64,000 bases of DNA, from NCBI GenBank assembly GCA_050486265.1, contig JBJHCY010000001.1, positions 496,001 through 560,000 of the forward strand. Reading direction: 5' to 3'. Positions 51,301 to 60,357 of this stretch are shown here, piece by piece (the first letter of the stretch is position 1; every line of letters starts with the position of its first letter). The DNA comes from SLFH01 sp050486265 (GTDB lineage: Bacteria; Planctomycetota; Phycisphaerae; Phycisphaerales; UBA1924). The notes below the pieces were generated by a model that was given only the letters and a program-made list of their open reading frames with translations, did no database searches and had not been told where the DNA came from. The translations under genes and the position numbers were made by a program.

Positions 51301-52956
51301 GTGAGCCCGACTGCAAAGACGCTGGTCTGTGTCCCGATCGTGGTTGAAGAGGTCGGTCGCGCCCTCGCCGATGCGAGCGAGGCGTCGACGCTCGGGGCGG
51401 ACCTCGTCGAGTACCGGATTGACGGCCTTTTCAACGGGGAGTTGGACGAGGGCGTGACGGGCGATCTGTGCAGGCTGCTCGATGAGACGCCCCTGTCATG
51501 CATCGTAACCTGCCGCAGTGTCAGCGAGGGCGGGCGGTACGAGGGGTCGGATTGGGCGCGACTCGACCTGCTCGAAGCGATCGCCAAGCGGAAGAAGCCG
51601 CCGAGGGCCCCGGCGTACATCGACGCCGAGTTCGCTTCCTACCGGGACTCGCCGGGGATCGCGCGACGGCTCAACGAGCTGTTCGGTGATTCGGGGCGGT
51701 TTTCCGCGACCGGGCTGATCCTCTCGACGCACGACTTCGACGGGCGACCGGCGGCCCTGTCGCGCCGCCTGCTTTCGATGCGTAACGCTGGGTCGGCCAG
51801 AGCGATCAAGGTTGCGTTTCGGGCCCGCTCATTGCGCGACAATCTGGAGCTGTTCGACTTGCTGCGGGAGCGCGACCGGCCGACGATCGCGCTGGGGATG
51901 GGCGAGTTCGGGTTGATGAGCCGCGTGCTGGCGCCGAAGTTCGGCGGGATGCTCACCTTCGCCTCGCTGCGCGACGAGTCGGCGACCGCCCCCGGGCAGC
52001 CGACCATCGCCGACCTGCTCGGTCTTTACCGCTTCAAGTCGATCAACGCGGGGACGCGGGTCTACGGCGTCGTCGGGTGGCCGGTCTCGCACTCGCTCGG
52101 GCCCTTCATCCACAACGCGGGGTTCGAGGCGGTCGGGCACGACGGGGTTTATCTGCCTTTGCCGATCGCCGCCGGCGAGAACGGGCACGCGGCCTACGAG
52201 AGCCTCAAGGCGACCCTGCCGGCGCTGATCGAGTACCGCGGCCTGGGGTTCAGCGGCGCCAGTGTGACCATCCCGCACAAGACGGGGCTGCTGAGGCTCG
52301 CGGGCGAGATGGGCTGGGAGATCGACGAGGCCTCCCGCGCGATCGGCGCCGCAAACACACTCGTCGTCGAGCGAGGCGCGGAGGGCGGGGTCGAGGGCGT
52401 GCGACTGCTGAACACCGACGCTGGCGCGATCGGCGACTGCATGGAAGAGGCGGTGGGGAGATTCGAGGGTCTGCGCTGCGCCGTGATCGGCGCGGGCGGC
52501 GCGGCCAGAGCCGCGGCGTGGGCGATGGCCTCGCGCGGCGCGAGCGTCGGTGTCTACGCCAGAAAGCCGGAGAAGGCCGAGGAATTGGCGCGGTCGATCG
52601 AGGGCGCTGCGGGCGAGATCACGGCCCATGCGCTGGATGCTTTCGCAGACGGCGGCCACTCCGACGCCCTCATCAACTGCACGCCGGTCGGGATGCGGGG
52701 CGGGCCGGAGCCCGACGCAACGCCGGTGGGTCAGGCGGCGTTGGAGCGGATGGCCAAAGGGGCTGTCTGTTTCGACACGGTCTACACGCCCGCGCGAACG
52801 CCGCTGATCGAGGCCGCCGAGCATGCGGGCCTCCGGACGATCGACGGGGCGTCGATGTTCGTGCGCCAGGCGTCGGCGCAGTTCGAGGCGTGGACGGGAT
52901 CGCCCGCGCCGGAGGGGCTTTTCCGCCGGATCGTCGAGGAGCGTTCGTCGTTGTGA
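51301..52956 (+). CDS. aroDE: Bifunctional 3-dehydroquinate dehydratase / shikimate dehydrogenase
   Basis: The 551-residue fusion catalyses two steps of the shikimate pathway. The N-terminal 220 residues are a type I dehydroquinase: LVEYRIDG, the STHDFD histidine and the Schiff-base lysine in AIKVAFRAR. The C-terminal 280 residues are shikimate dehydrogenase: VVGWPVSHSLGPFIHN, GASVTIPHKTG with the catalytic lysine, GAANTLV and the NADP loop GAGGAARAAAWAM. GTG 51301 has a GGGGA ribosome-binding site; GTG 51292 is an alternative. Confidence 0.93.
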   Translation: MSPTAKTLVCVPIVVEEVGRALADASEASTLGADLVEYRIDGLFNGELDEGVTGDLCRLLDETPLSCIVTCRSVSEGGRYEGSDWARLDLLEAIAKRKKPPRAPAYIDAEFASYRDSPGIARRLNELFGDSGRFSATGLILSTHDFDGRPAALSRRLLSMRNAGSARAIKVAFRARSLRDNLELFDLLRERDRPTIALGMGEFGLMSRVLAPKFGGMLTFASLRDESATAPGQPTIADLLGLYRFKSINAGTRVYGVVGWPVSHSLGPFIHNAGFEAVGHDGVYLPLPIAAGENGHAAYESLKATLPALIEYRGLGFSGASVTIPHKTGLLRLAGEMGWEIDEASRAIGAANTLVVERGAEGGVEGVRLLNTDAGAIGDCMEEAVGRFEGLRCAVIGAGGAARAAAWAMASRGASVGVYARKPEKAEELARSIEGAAGEITAHALDAFADGGHSDALINCTPVGMRGGPEPDATPVGQAALERMAKGAVCFDTVYTPARTPLIEAAEHAGLRTIDGASMFVRQASAQFEAWTGSPAPEGLFRRIVEERSSL

Positions 52957-52969
52957 TGGGGGCGGGTCG

Positions 52970-53482
52970 TCAGTCGACATGCACGCCGCTGGTGCGCAGC
53001 ACGGTTTTGAACGAATCGCCGAAGACGAAGTTGTGCTCGGGGAATTGGACCCCGCCCATGTTGTTGTCAAGATGGCTGAAGACGAGGTCGACCTGTCCGA
53101 TGCGTTCGGGCTCGAAGCCGGGGCAGAGCAGGTCGATGACGCCTCGGGTGACGGCGCCCATGGGCATCCTCTGCGCGATGGTGGCGGTGTAGCGGAGGGT
53201 GTCGCCGGGGACGGCGTCGCGGTTGAGGACCGCCTTGGTGATTTTGGCGAGGATCACCTTGTGCCTGAAATCTTCGGCGTGCCCGACGAGGATGCCGGCG
53301 GTCTGGGCGACGCCCTCGATCACCAGCGAGCCGGGCATCGCGGGCGCGGCGGGCAACCCCTCGACCTCGTCGGCGGGGAAGTGGTCGTGGAGGTGCTCTT
53401 CGGCGAGCGAGATGTTCTTGATCGCCACCAGGCGCTCGCCGGGGACGAGCTCGAGGATGCGGTCGATCCAGATCCAACGCAT
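52970..53482 (-). CDS. FabZ-like hot-dog dehydratase (1)
   Basis: The 170-residue protein has the (3R)-hydroxyacyl-ACP dehydratase fold. The catalytic histidine is in LHDHFPADEVEGLPAAPAMPG and the glutamate is in PGSLVIEGVAQTAGIL. It would dehydrate an ACP-bound hydroxyacyl chain. It is the third gene of a trio with an acyl carrier protein and a second FabZ-like protein. The insert between HFP and PGS is longer than in FabZ, so the substrate may not be the standard fatty-acid intermediate. Confidence 0.8.
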   Translation of the reverse strand: MRWIWIDRILELVPGERLVAIKNISLAEEHLHDHFPADEVEGLPAAPAMPGSLVIEGVAQTAGILVGHAEDFRHKVILAKITKAVLNRDAVPGDTLRYTATIAQRMPMGAVTRGVIDLLCPGFEPERIGQVDLVFSHLDNNMGGVQFPEHNFVFGDSFKTVLRTSGVHVD

Positions 53483-53489
53483 GGTTGCA

Positions 53490-53876
53490 TCACTCTCTGG
53501 CGAGCTTGGCCTCGCAGAAACGGACCAGTGCGTCGACCGTGAAGATCTCGGCCACACGCGTGACCTCGGGGTTGTCGCCCAGGGACGAGAAGTCCGCGTG
53601 GGGCAGGCGTTCCTTGAGCGCCGCCAGCCCGGATGGGGTCACACGCCCTTCATGGACGAAGGTCTCGTCCTGCGTGACATTGTCGGGGAAGAGCTCGCCC
53701 TCGTTGATCTGGAAGCCGAAGGTCTGCTCTAACTGGAACTTGATGTCCAGGAAGTCGATCGACTCGGCCCCGAGGTCGACCGTCAGCCGAGCCTCGGGTG
53801 TGACCTCGTCCTCGTCGACGGCCAACGCCTCGACGAGCAGATCGCGGACCTTCTCGAAGATCTCATCTCGGGTCAT
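53490..53876 (-). CDS. Acyl carrier protein with C-terminal extension
   Basis: The 128-residue protein has an acidic ACP core with the phosphopantetheine serine in VDLGAESIDFLDIKFQLE (normally D-S-L). About 45 extra residues follow (GLAALKERLPHADFSSLGDN, EIFTVDALVRFCEAKL) that canonical ACPs of about 80 residues lack. It lies 7 bases from the downstream dehydratase gene, so this is probably its partner. Confidence 0.85.
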   Translation of the reverse strand: MTRDEIFEKVRDLLVEALAVDEDEVTPEARLTVDLGAESIDFLDIKFQLEQTFGFQINEGELFPDNVTQDETFVHEGRVTPSGLAALKERLPHADFSSLGDNPEVTRVAEIFTVDALVRFCEAKLARE

Positions 53877-53931
53877 GTCCGATCCTTGTCTGGCCCGCTC
53901 CCCCCGCGAGGGGACTGGGGCGAGGGGTATC

Positions 53932-54357
53932 TTAGCGAACGCTCGACGGCGGGCACACCCGGGCCAAAAGCGGGCGGAGCGTGAACTGTCCGGTCGCCGC
54001 GGTGTGCGCTTCGTCGAGCGTCCGCCCGGCGCCGATCACTCGCGCCACGCCTCGGAAGGCCCTGTGGTCGGCATCGCCTCCCGTCCGCTCGACCTCGACG
54101 CGGAGGGTCTCGCCAGGGCGGACGAACCGGCCGTACTTCAGGGCCCGGACCCCGCCGATCGCCAGCCTCGACCCGCCCTCCGGAGATTCCAGCAGCCGGG
54201 CGGCCTGCACCATCGCCTCGAGCATGAACACCCCGGGCAGCACCGGAAAGTCGGGGAAGTGGTCCTGCAGGTATTCCTCGGCCGCGCTGACAAGCTTCAC
54301 GGCGACAATCCTGTCGTCGGTCCGGTCCAGCACGGCATCGATCAGCTCGAAGCGCAT
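53932..54357 (-). CDS. FabZ-like hot-dog dehydratase (2)
   Basis: The 141-residue protein has the catalytic histidine in YLQDHFPDFPVLPG and the glutamate in PGVFMLEAMVQAARLL. It ends TAATGQFTLRPLL. It is more compact than the 52970-53482 paralogue. It heads the trio on the minus strand, divergent from recO, with 55 bases before the carrier protein. A second hydroxyacyl dehydratase beside one ACP suggests a dedicated lipid or polyketide-like pathway. Confidence 0.78.
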   Translation of the reverse strand: MRFELIDAVLDRTDDRIVAVKLVSAAEEYLQDHFPDFPVLPGVFMLEAMVQAARLLESPEGGSRLAIGGVRALKYGRFVRPGETLRVEVERTGGDADHRAFRGVARVIGAGRTLDEAHTAATGQFTLRPLLARVCPPSSVR

Positions 54358-54413
54358 CGAGGCCCAGCGTAGACGCGACACGCCTCAGACTCCAGCGCCG
54401 TACCCTCCGCATC

Positions 54414-55163
54414 ATGATCAGGCTGCGTGATGATGCGATCTGCCTCCGCGAGGCCGAGTGGTCCGAGACCAGCCAGACCGTCACCCTGCTGACCCGGGAG
54501 CACGGGCTCCTCCGGGGCCTGGCCAAGGGGTCCAGGCGGGGTCGGGCGGAGTTCAGCGGGGGGTTCGAGCCCCTCACACGGGGCGAGCTGTTTGCGATCG
54601 TTCGCCCGGCCGGGCAGCTCACGCTGCTGACTTCATGGGACCTCCGAGAGACCTTCCCCCGGGTCCGGGCGTCACTGCCGGATTTCCATGCCGCGATGTA
54701 CATGGCCGATGTGGTGCTGCACACGATGACCGAGGGCGATCCTCACCCGAGGGTCTTCGATGCCCTGGCGGAGTCCTTGCGAGAGACCGGTCCCGGGCCG
54801 GCTCGGGACGCCGTGCTGGCGAGCTTCCAGTGGGCGGTTCTGGACGACACGGGGCACCGGCCCGAGCTCGGGGATGACATCCGCGCGCGGGCCGCCTTGC
54901 GCGTGGCGCCGAGTTACACCTTCATGCCGGATCTGGGCGGCTTTACCGAAGACACCGGCCCCGGCGGGCCGGGTTATCGGGTGCGGGCCGAGACGCTCGC
55001 GCTGCTCAGGGAGTTGGAGGCGGGGGCGACCGCCGGCGCGCTGGCGAGGCGGGATCCCGCAACGCTCGATCGAGCCGCAAGACTGTTGGCGGTCGCTGTC
55101 CGGCACACGGCAGGACGCGAGCCACCCTCAACGGGGTTTGTCTTTGCCGAAACGGCGCTCTGA
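54414..55163 (+). CDS. recO: DNA repair protein RecO
   Basis: The 249-residue recombination mediator works with RecR to load RecA on SSB-coated DNA. The N-terminal OB fold (DAICLREAEWSETSQTVTLLTREHGLLRGLAKGSRR) is typical, followed by the helical domain. The usual C4 zinc finger in the middle is absent, as in several other bacteria. It is divergent from the FabZ-like gene with 56 bases between starts. Identity rests mainly on the N-terminal block. Confidence 0.85.
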   Translation: MIRLRDDAICLREAEWSETSQTVTLLTREHGLLRGLAKGSRRGRAEFSGGFEPLTRGELFAIVRPAGQLTLLTSWDLRETFPRVRASLPDFHAAMYMADVVLHTMTEGDPHPRVFDALAESLRETGPGPARDAVLASFQWAVLDDTGHRPELGDDIRARAALRVAPSYTFMPDLGGFTEDTGPGGPGYRVRAETLALLRELEAGATAGALARRDPATLDRAARLLAVAVRHTAGREPPSTGFVFAETAL

Positions 55164-55270
55164 GCCATGAAGTTCTCGCCGGCGCCGCGCCATGACGCGA
55201 AGCTTCGGGCTCCGATCTCCGATGGGATGACAGCGGATGTTTTCGCGGCGGACCAATGCGGCGGACAAAT

Positions 55271-56782
55271 ATGGATACCAGGCTCCTGGAAACGATCCTG
55301 AACTGTTCGAGGCTGCCGTCGCTTCCGGCGGTCGCGCTCCGGGTGATCGAGCTCACGCGTGACCAGAATGTCGCGATGAGCGAGCTCGCCTCGACGATCG
55401 AGAGCGATCAGGGACTGAGCGCCAAGATTCTCAAGACAGTCAACTCCAGTTTCTACGGGCTGCGCCAGCCTTGCTCGAACATCAAGAAGGCGCTGGTGCT
55501 GCTCGGGCTCGGGCCCGTTAAGTCGCTCGCCCTGGGCTTCTCGCTGGTCAGCTCGATCGAGATCGACGAGAAGGACGGATTCCCCTACACGGCGTACTGG
55601 CGTCGGGCCTTGTACACCGCCGCGGCTTCGAGGCTGGTGGCGGTCAAGTGCTGCCCGGCCGACGACCCCGATGCGCTCTTCCTTGCGGGCCTGCTGCAGG
55701 ACATCGGGATGCTGGCGATGCACCGGGCGCTGGGCGACGAGTACCTGGCGGTGCTCGAAGAGTCCGGCCAGGACCACCGGCACCTGGCGAGGCACGAACT
55801 GAACGAGCTGGACATCCAGCACCCCGACATCGGGGCGCTGCTCGCCCAACGGTGGAAGCTGCCCGACGAACTTCAGATCCCTGTCAAGTACCACGAGCGC
55901 CCGACCGCCGCCCCGCCCCGTTTCCAGCGGCAGGTTCGCTGCGTCGGGCTGGGCAACATGCTGCATGATGTGTTGAGCGACGCCGATCCTGCGCCCGCGC
56001 TGCGACGCGTGTACGCCAAGGGGGGCGAGTGGTTCGGGCTGAGCAAGTCGGGCGTGGATGAGATCGTCAAGAAGTTGAGCGAGTCCGTCCGCGAGCTCTC
56101 GGGGATCTTCCGGCTCGAAACAGGCGAGCACCCCGACCCCGTGGAGGTCCTGCACGACGCGGGGCGACGGCTCGACGAGCTCTCCAGATCGGACCCCATC
56201 GCCTCGTGCGTGAGCCGTCACATCGACGCCTGCATGGTGCAGGGGGGCGAGACCGACCCGCTGACGGGCGTGCTCAACCGCAACGGGTTCGAGTCGGCCG
56301 CTCGCAGCGCGTTCCACCTGACCCGCAGCAAGGGCTCGCCGCTGGCGCTGGTCATCGCCGCGATCGACGGGTTCAAGGAGCACCTCAAGGTCGGGCCCGA
56401 GGGGCTGGACGGGGAGATCGCCCTGGGGGTGACCAGCGCACTGGACCGTCGGTTTGCGGCCTCCAAGGGTGTCGTCTGCCGCCTGGGCACGGACCTGTTC
56501 GCGGTGATCGTCGAGGGTCTTGAGCGAGCCGAGGTGACAGAGCTGGCCGAGGGGTTCCGGACGGAGCTCGAGTCGCACTCCTCGCAATGGCTTGTTCCGG
56601 ACTATCCGGGGGAGCTGCGGGTGACCGCGAGCGTCGGGATCGCGGTCTGCGACGGGGCGACGACCGAACTCTTCTCGACCCCCGACCTGCTGATCGCGTC
56701 GGCGATGCGTGCGGCGTTGGCGTCGCGCAAGGCCGGGGGAAATACGGTACGGGCGTTCGCCCCGGCCAGGCGGGCCGCGTGA
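55271..56782 (+). CDS. HDOD domain protein with degenerate GGDEF domain
   Basis: The 503-residue protein has an N-terminal HDOD domain (LPAVALRVIELTRDQNVAM, SDQGLSAKILKTVNSSFYGL, LGLGPVKSLALGFSLV) of the HD-related signalling type. The C-terminal domain has the GGDEF-like start DPLTGVLNRNGF, but the active loop reads GTDLF near residue 404 in place of GGDEF, so diguanylate cyclase activity is unlikely. It may act as an effector or protein-protein module. An in-frame ATG five codons upstream is possible. Confidence 0.82.
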   Translation: MDTRLLETILNCSRLPSLPAVALRVIELTRDQNVAMSELASTIESDQGLSAKILKTVNSSFYGLRQPCSNIKKALVLLGLGPVKSLALGFSLVSSIEIDEKDGFPYTAYWRRALYTAAASRLVAVKCCPADDPDALFLAGLLQDIGMLAMHRALGDEYLAVLEESGQDHRHLARHELNELDIQHPDIGALLAQRWKLPDELQIPVKYHERPTAAPPRFQRQVRCVGLGNMLHDVLSDADPAPALRRVYAKGGEWFGLSKSGVDEIVKKLSESVRELSGIFRLETGEHPDPVEVLHDAGRRLDELSRSDPIASCVSRHIDACMVQGGETDPLTGVLNRNGFESAARSAFHLTRSKGSPLALVIAAIDGFKEHLKVGPEGLDGEIALGVTSALDRRFAASKGVVCRLGTDLFAVIVEGLERAEVTELAEGFRTELESHSSQWLVPDYPGELRVTASVGIAVCDGATTELFSTPDLLIASAMRAALASRKAGGNTVRAFAPARRAA

Positions 56783-56855
56783 GCCGGCCGGGCGGGACTC
56801 GGCGGGAGGCGGGCGCATACACTGCCCTTTGGAAACCGGCCTCCTGGAGCCCCGA

Positions 56856-57617
56856 ATGAGCGTGACGACGAAGCTGCTCCGTCTTTACCGTGTCGATCAG
56901 CAGATCAGCGGTCTGCAATCCCGCCTCAAGGCCGCCCAGCGCTTCCTCGATGAGCAGGAACGCCAGATCGGCGGGCTGGACACCAAGCGCAACGCGATCG
57001 ACGCACAGGTCAGGCAGCTCGCGGCCACGGCGGCCAACCTCGAGAACGACGCCAACAGCATCCAGGCGAGGATCGACCTTCTCCGCGACCGGATGAACAA
57101 CGCCAAGACGAACAAGGAGTACCAGGCCCTGCTCGTCGAGGTGAACACGCTCAAGGCCGACAAGGGCAAGATCGACGAGCAGGCGATCGGCTACCTCGAG
57201 CAGATCGAGAAGCTGAAGGCGGAGCTCGCCGAGCTGGACGCACAGAAGTCCGAGCGGGAGAAGGTCAAGGGCGTCGCGGCGACCGACCGCGACCAGCGGG
57301 CCGACGAGATCCGCGACCGCCTCGAAGAGCTCAAGAAGCAACGCGAGCACCTCGTCAAGGAGGTGCCGGCCGACGCCTTGGCGATCTACGAAGACCGCTC
57401 GGAGCGTTACGGCGACGATGAAGACGGCGTCATGGCCTCCATCCACACGCACGACTTCCGACGCCACGAGTTTGTCTGCGGATCGTGCATGATGGGCATC
57501 CCCTTCGAGACCGTTCTGGCCATCCTCAAAGAGCGGCTGACGCCCTGCACCTCCTGCGGCGTCATCCTCTTCATCGAGGAAGACCTCGCCGAGAAGCTGA
57601 CAACCAAGGCGAAGTGA
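56856..57617 (+). CDS. Coiled-coil protein with C-terminal C4 zinc ribbon (DUF164/CdsZ-like)
   Basis: The 253-residue protein has a long coiled coil over residues 1-180 (SRLKAAQRFLDEQERQIGG, NLENDANSIQARIDLLRDRM, KKQREHLVKEVP) and a zinc ribbon with CGSCMMGIP and CTSCGVILF as the two CxxC knuckles. This matches the DUF164 family, known as CdsZ in chlamydiae, implicated in nucleic-acid or secretion functions. The start is the ATG after CTGGAGCC. It converges with the antiporter gene. Confidence 0.85.
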   Translation: MSVTTKLLRLYRVDQQISGLQSRLKAAQRFLDEQERQIGGLDTKRNAIDAQVRQLAATAANLENDANSIQARIDLLRDRMNNAKTNKEYQALLVEVNTLKADKGKIDEQAIGYLEQIEKLKAELAELDAQKSEREKVKGVAATDRDQRADEIRDRLEELKKQREHLVKEVPADALAIYEDRSERYGDDEDGVMASIHTHDFRRHEFVCGSCMMGIPFETVLAILKERLTPCTSCGVILFIEEDLAEKLTTKAK

Positions 57618-57685
57618 CCCGGCCGGCTGGGAAGGGGCGGTGCGGGCTCGGCTCCCCGCTGGCCCCGCCGCCATGGGTTCGATCC

Positions 57686-60268
57686 TCAACCTTCGGCGTC
57701 TTTCATGGCGCCTTCGTGGATGATCTTGAGCACCTGCTCGGGCGTCTCGGCGGAGGCGATCCTCTCGCCCGTCTTTTTCTGGTAGAAGATCTTGGCGAGT
57801 TTGGCCAGCGTGCGGAGGTGGGCCTCTGGCGGCAGCGTCACCGGGCTGAGCAGCACAAGCACGACCCGGGCCGGATCCTCGATCCGCGCGAGCTTCAGGC
57901 CTTCCTTGAAGGTCGCGATGTAGACCGTCGGCTTCGTCACCCAATGCACATGCGCGTGCACGAGCACGACGCCCTTGCCGAGCTGCGCGGCGTATTCGCT
58001 GGCGGCCTTGACGATCGTGTCGCGCGCCTCGCCCGCTTTCGATCCGAGCTTGGGCTGCAGGAGTTGCTCGATCGCCGGGCCGAGTTCTGTCGGGTCCAGG
58101 TCCAGCAGGATGCGGTTCTCATCGATCAGCGTCTCGGACTCGGGCAGCGAGTACGCGCCCACCCAGGTGTTCCGCTGCACAGGATCCGCTGGGAAGGCGA
58201 CAACGATGTTGTTCTTCGGGAATGTGTCGACGATCCGTCGCGGCATGCGGCTGAGCTGGTGCGTCCACGCCAGGCGACCCTCGCGGGCGCTGAGCACCAC
58301 GATCATGTCGTCTGGTGTCGCCTCGCCCCGGAGGCGGGGGATCGCCTCGGCCCACGAGCGGAGCGTCTCGTAAGCGACGGGCGCCTTGAGCTTGACGCCC
58401 TCCAGCCTTGTCTCGACGCCCTTGACCTCGGTGCCCGAGCCGAGCACGGTGATCTTTGCGCCCAGCCCCCCGGCCGTCCGTCCGATGGTCTGCATCAGCT
58501 CGATGAACCCGGGCTGGCGCGAGGCGAACTGCGGCGCGAGCACCAGCAGCCGCTTGGTGGTGTTGATGCGGTGGTCGATCTTGCAGACCAGCGCCATCTG
58601 CGCCGTGTCTTCGAGCACCTGGTCGATCACGGTGCCCAGGGGCCTGCGCCGCAGCGACGGGTCGCCGCTCCAGCCGATCACCAGCGTGCCGATCCGGAGC
58701 TCGGTGATCGCGCGGGTGATCCCGCTGGCCACGCTCATGTCCACGCGCGTGACGGGGATCACGGGCACGCCGGCCGCGGAGGCGTGCACGACCGCCTTGC
58801 CCAGGGTCTTCTCGCCGGCGGCGACCTCGGCGTCCGGATCGTCGGTGTCGCGGACGACGACCATGGGGTAGACCGCCTCGTGGCTGACGGCCGGGCGGGC
58901 GACCAGCGCCATGTCCAGAAGCTCGGGCGCCGACTCGGGGTTGGCGATGGGCACGAGGATGCGGGCGGGGGTCTGGCCGGCGCCGGCGGGTTCCTGCTCC
59001 TCGGCGATGGCGATCCTGCGTCCGGCACGCTCGACGAACCACGGCCCGATCAGGCAGGTGACCAGGATCATGAACACAGCGCCGTTGAGGATCTCCTCGC
59101 CGAAGAGCTCGATGCGGAAGCCCACGAAGACCGCCGCGAGCGTCGCCGCGGCCTGCGGGACGCTCAGCCCGAACATCACATCGCCCTCGTCCTTGTTGAA
59201 GCCGAGGATCCTCTGAGAGACCTTGGCGGCGAGGTACTTGCTGAGGGTGACGGTCGCGGCCATGACGCCGGCGGCGAGCCACGCTTCGGGGCTGGTGGCG
59301 ATCATGCCGACATTGACCAGCATCCCCACCGAGACGAGAAAGAGCGGGACAAACAGGGCCTGGCCGATGAAGCTCACCCGGTTCATCAGCGTGCCCTGGT
59401 TGGGGATGAAGCGGTTGAGCGCCAGCCCGGCGAGGAAGGCGCCGATGATCGGCTCCATGCCCGCCAGTGGCGCGACCCAGGCGCAGAGGTACCCCATCGC
59501 CAGCACGAAGACGACATCGCGCACGCCGCGGTCGGGCAGGTGCTTGAAGTAGCGCCTGGCGATCAGCGGCACGCCCCAGAGGATCGCCCCGACATAGACG
59601 GCAAGAAACCCGACGAGCTGCGCCCAGAAGAGCGGGGTCAGCTCCCCCTCCTGCGAGCCGGCGATGATCGCCAGGATCAGCAGCGCCGTCGTGTCGGTCA
59701 TCAGCGTGCCGCCGACGGTGGTGGTGACCGCCCGGGTCTTGTTGACGCCCAGCCTCGCGACGATGGGGTAGGCGAGGAGGGTGTGCGAGGCGAACATGGA
59801 GGCGAGGAGGATCGCCGCGGGCCACGACATCCCGAGGATCACCTTCGCTCCCGCAACGCCGAGGACCAGCGGGACGCCGACGGTGATCGAGCCGAAGATC
59901 ATGCTCGTCCGTCGGTGGCGTTTGAACTCGTGCAGGTCGATGTCCAGCCCGGCGAGGAAGACGATGTAAAGCAGGCCGACGGTCCCCAGCAGCACGACCG
60001 TCGCGTCCCGGTCGAAGATGTGCAGGGCGTGGGGGCCCAGCACGATCCCCGCGATCAACAGCCCGACGATCGAGGGCAGGCGGGCCATTTTCGCCAGGAG
60101 CGGCGCAAGGAAGAGCACCAGCAGCAGCCCGGCGAAGATCCCCACCGGCTCGCCGACGAGCGGCGTCGCTTCCCGCATGGCCTCGACGACCTGCGAGGCG
60201 GTCCCCTCGCCGACCGGGGCGGCGGATTCGGTCTGCGTCTGAGATGTGGCTTCGGGTGGGTCTTGCAT
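57686..60268 (-). CDS. CPA2-type cation/proton antiporter fused to USP and PTS EIIA-like domains
   Basis: The 860-residue protein has three parts. Residues 1-415 are a Na+(K+)/H+ exchanger of the KefB/CPA2 type with 12-13 helices (GIVLGPHALHIF, LASMFASHTLLAYPIV, FLAGLALNRFIP). Residues 435-705 resemble two universal-stress-type domains (RILVPIANPESAPELLDMA, TLVIGWSGDPSLRRRPLGTV). Residues 715-860 resemble PTS EIIA of the mannitol/fructose class, with candidate phosphorylated histidines in VVLVHAHVHW near residue 767. Regulation of ion exchange by nucleotide or phosphorelay is inferred. Confidence 0.87.
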   Translation of the reverse strand: MQDPPEATSQTQTESAAPVGEGTASQVVEAMREATPLVGEPVGIFAGLLLVLFLAPLLAKMARLPSIVGLLIAGIVLGPHALHIFDRDATVVLLGTVGLLYIVFLAGLDIDLHEFKRHRRTSMIFGSITVGVPLVLGVAGAKVILGMSWPAAILLASMFASHTLLAYPIVARLGVNKTRAVTTTVGGTLMTDTTALLILAIIAGSQEGELTPLFWAQLVGFLAVYVGAILWGVPLIARRYFKHLPDRGVRDVVFVLAMGYLCAWVAPLAGMEPIIGAFLAGLALNRFIPNQGTLMNRVSFIGQALFVPLFLVSVGMLVNVGMIATSPEAWLAAGVMAATVTLSKYLAAKVSQRILGFNKDEGDVMFGLSVPQAAATLAAVFVGFRIELFGEEILNGAVFMILVTCLIGPWFVERAGRRIAIAEEQEPAGAGQTPARILVPIANPESAPELLDMALVARPAVSHEAVYPMVVVRDTDDPDAEVAAGEKTLGKAVVHASAAGVPVIPVTRVDMSVASGITRAITELRIGTLVIGWSGDPSLRRRPLGTVIDQVLEDTAQMALVCKIDHRINTTKRLLVLAPQFASRQPGFIELMQTIGRTAGGLGAKITVLGSGTEVKGVETRLEGVKLKAPVAYETLRSWAEAIPRLRGEATPDDMIVVLSAREGRLAWTHQLSRMPRRIVDTFPKNNIVVAFPADPVQRNTWVGAYSLPESETLIDENRILLDLDPTELGPAIEQLLQPKLGSKAGEARDTIVKAASEYAAQLGKGVVLVHAHVHWVTKPTVYIATFKEGLKLARIEDPARVVLVLLSPVTLPPEAHLRTLAKLAKIFYQKKTGERIASAETPEQVLKIIHEGAMKDAEG

Positions 60269-60357
60269 GCCGCTGGAGTGCTCTTGACAGAGGGCGAGCA
60301 TCCTACCCGGGCGGCATTGCCGGGCCAGAGTGGGGCCGTCGAGTGGCCCGGAAGGGG

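Noticed and set aside
52970..54357. Ladderane biosynthesis cluster
   Set aside because: Anammox planctomycetes have FabZ/ACP-rich clusters, but radical SAM enzymes, desaturases and ketosynthases are absent here and the flanking genes are ordinary.
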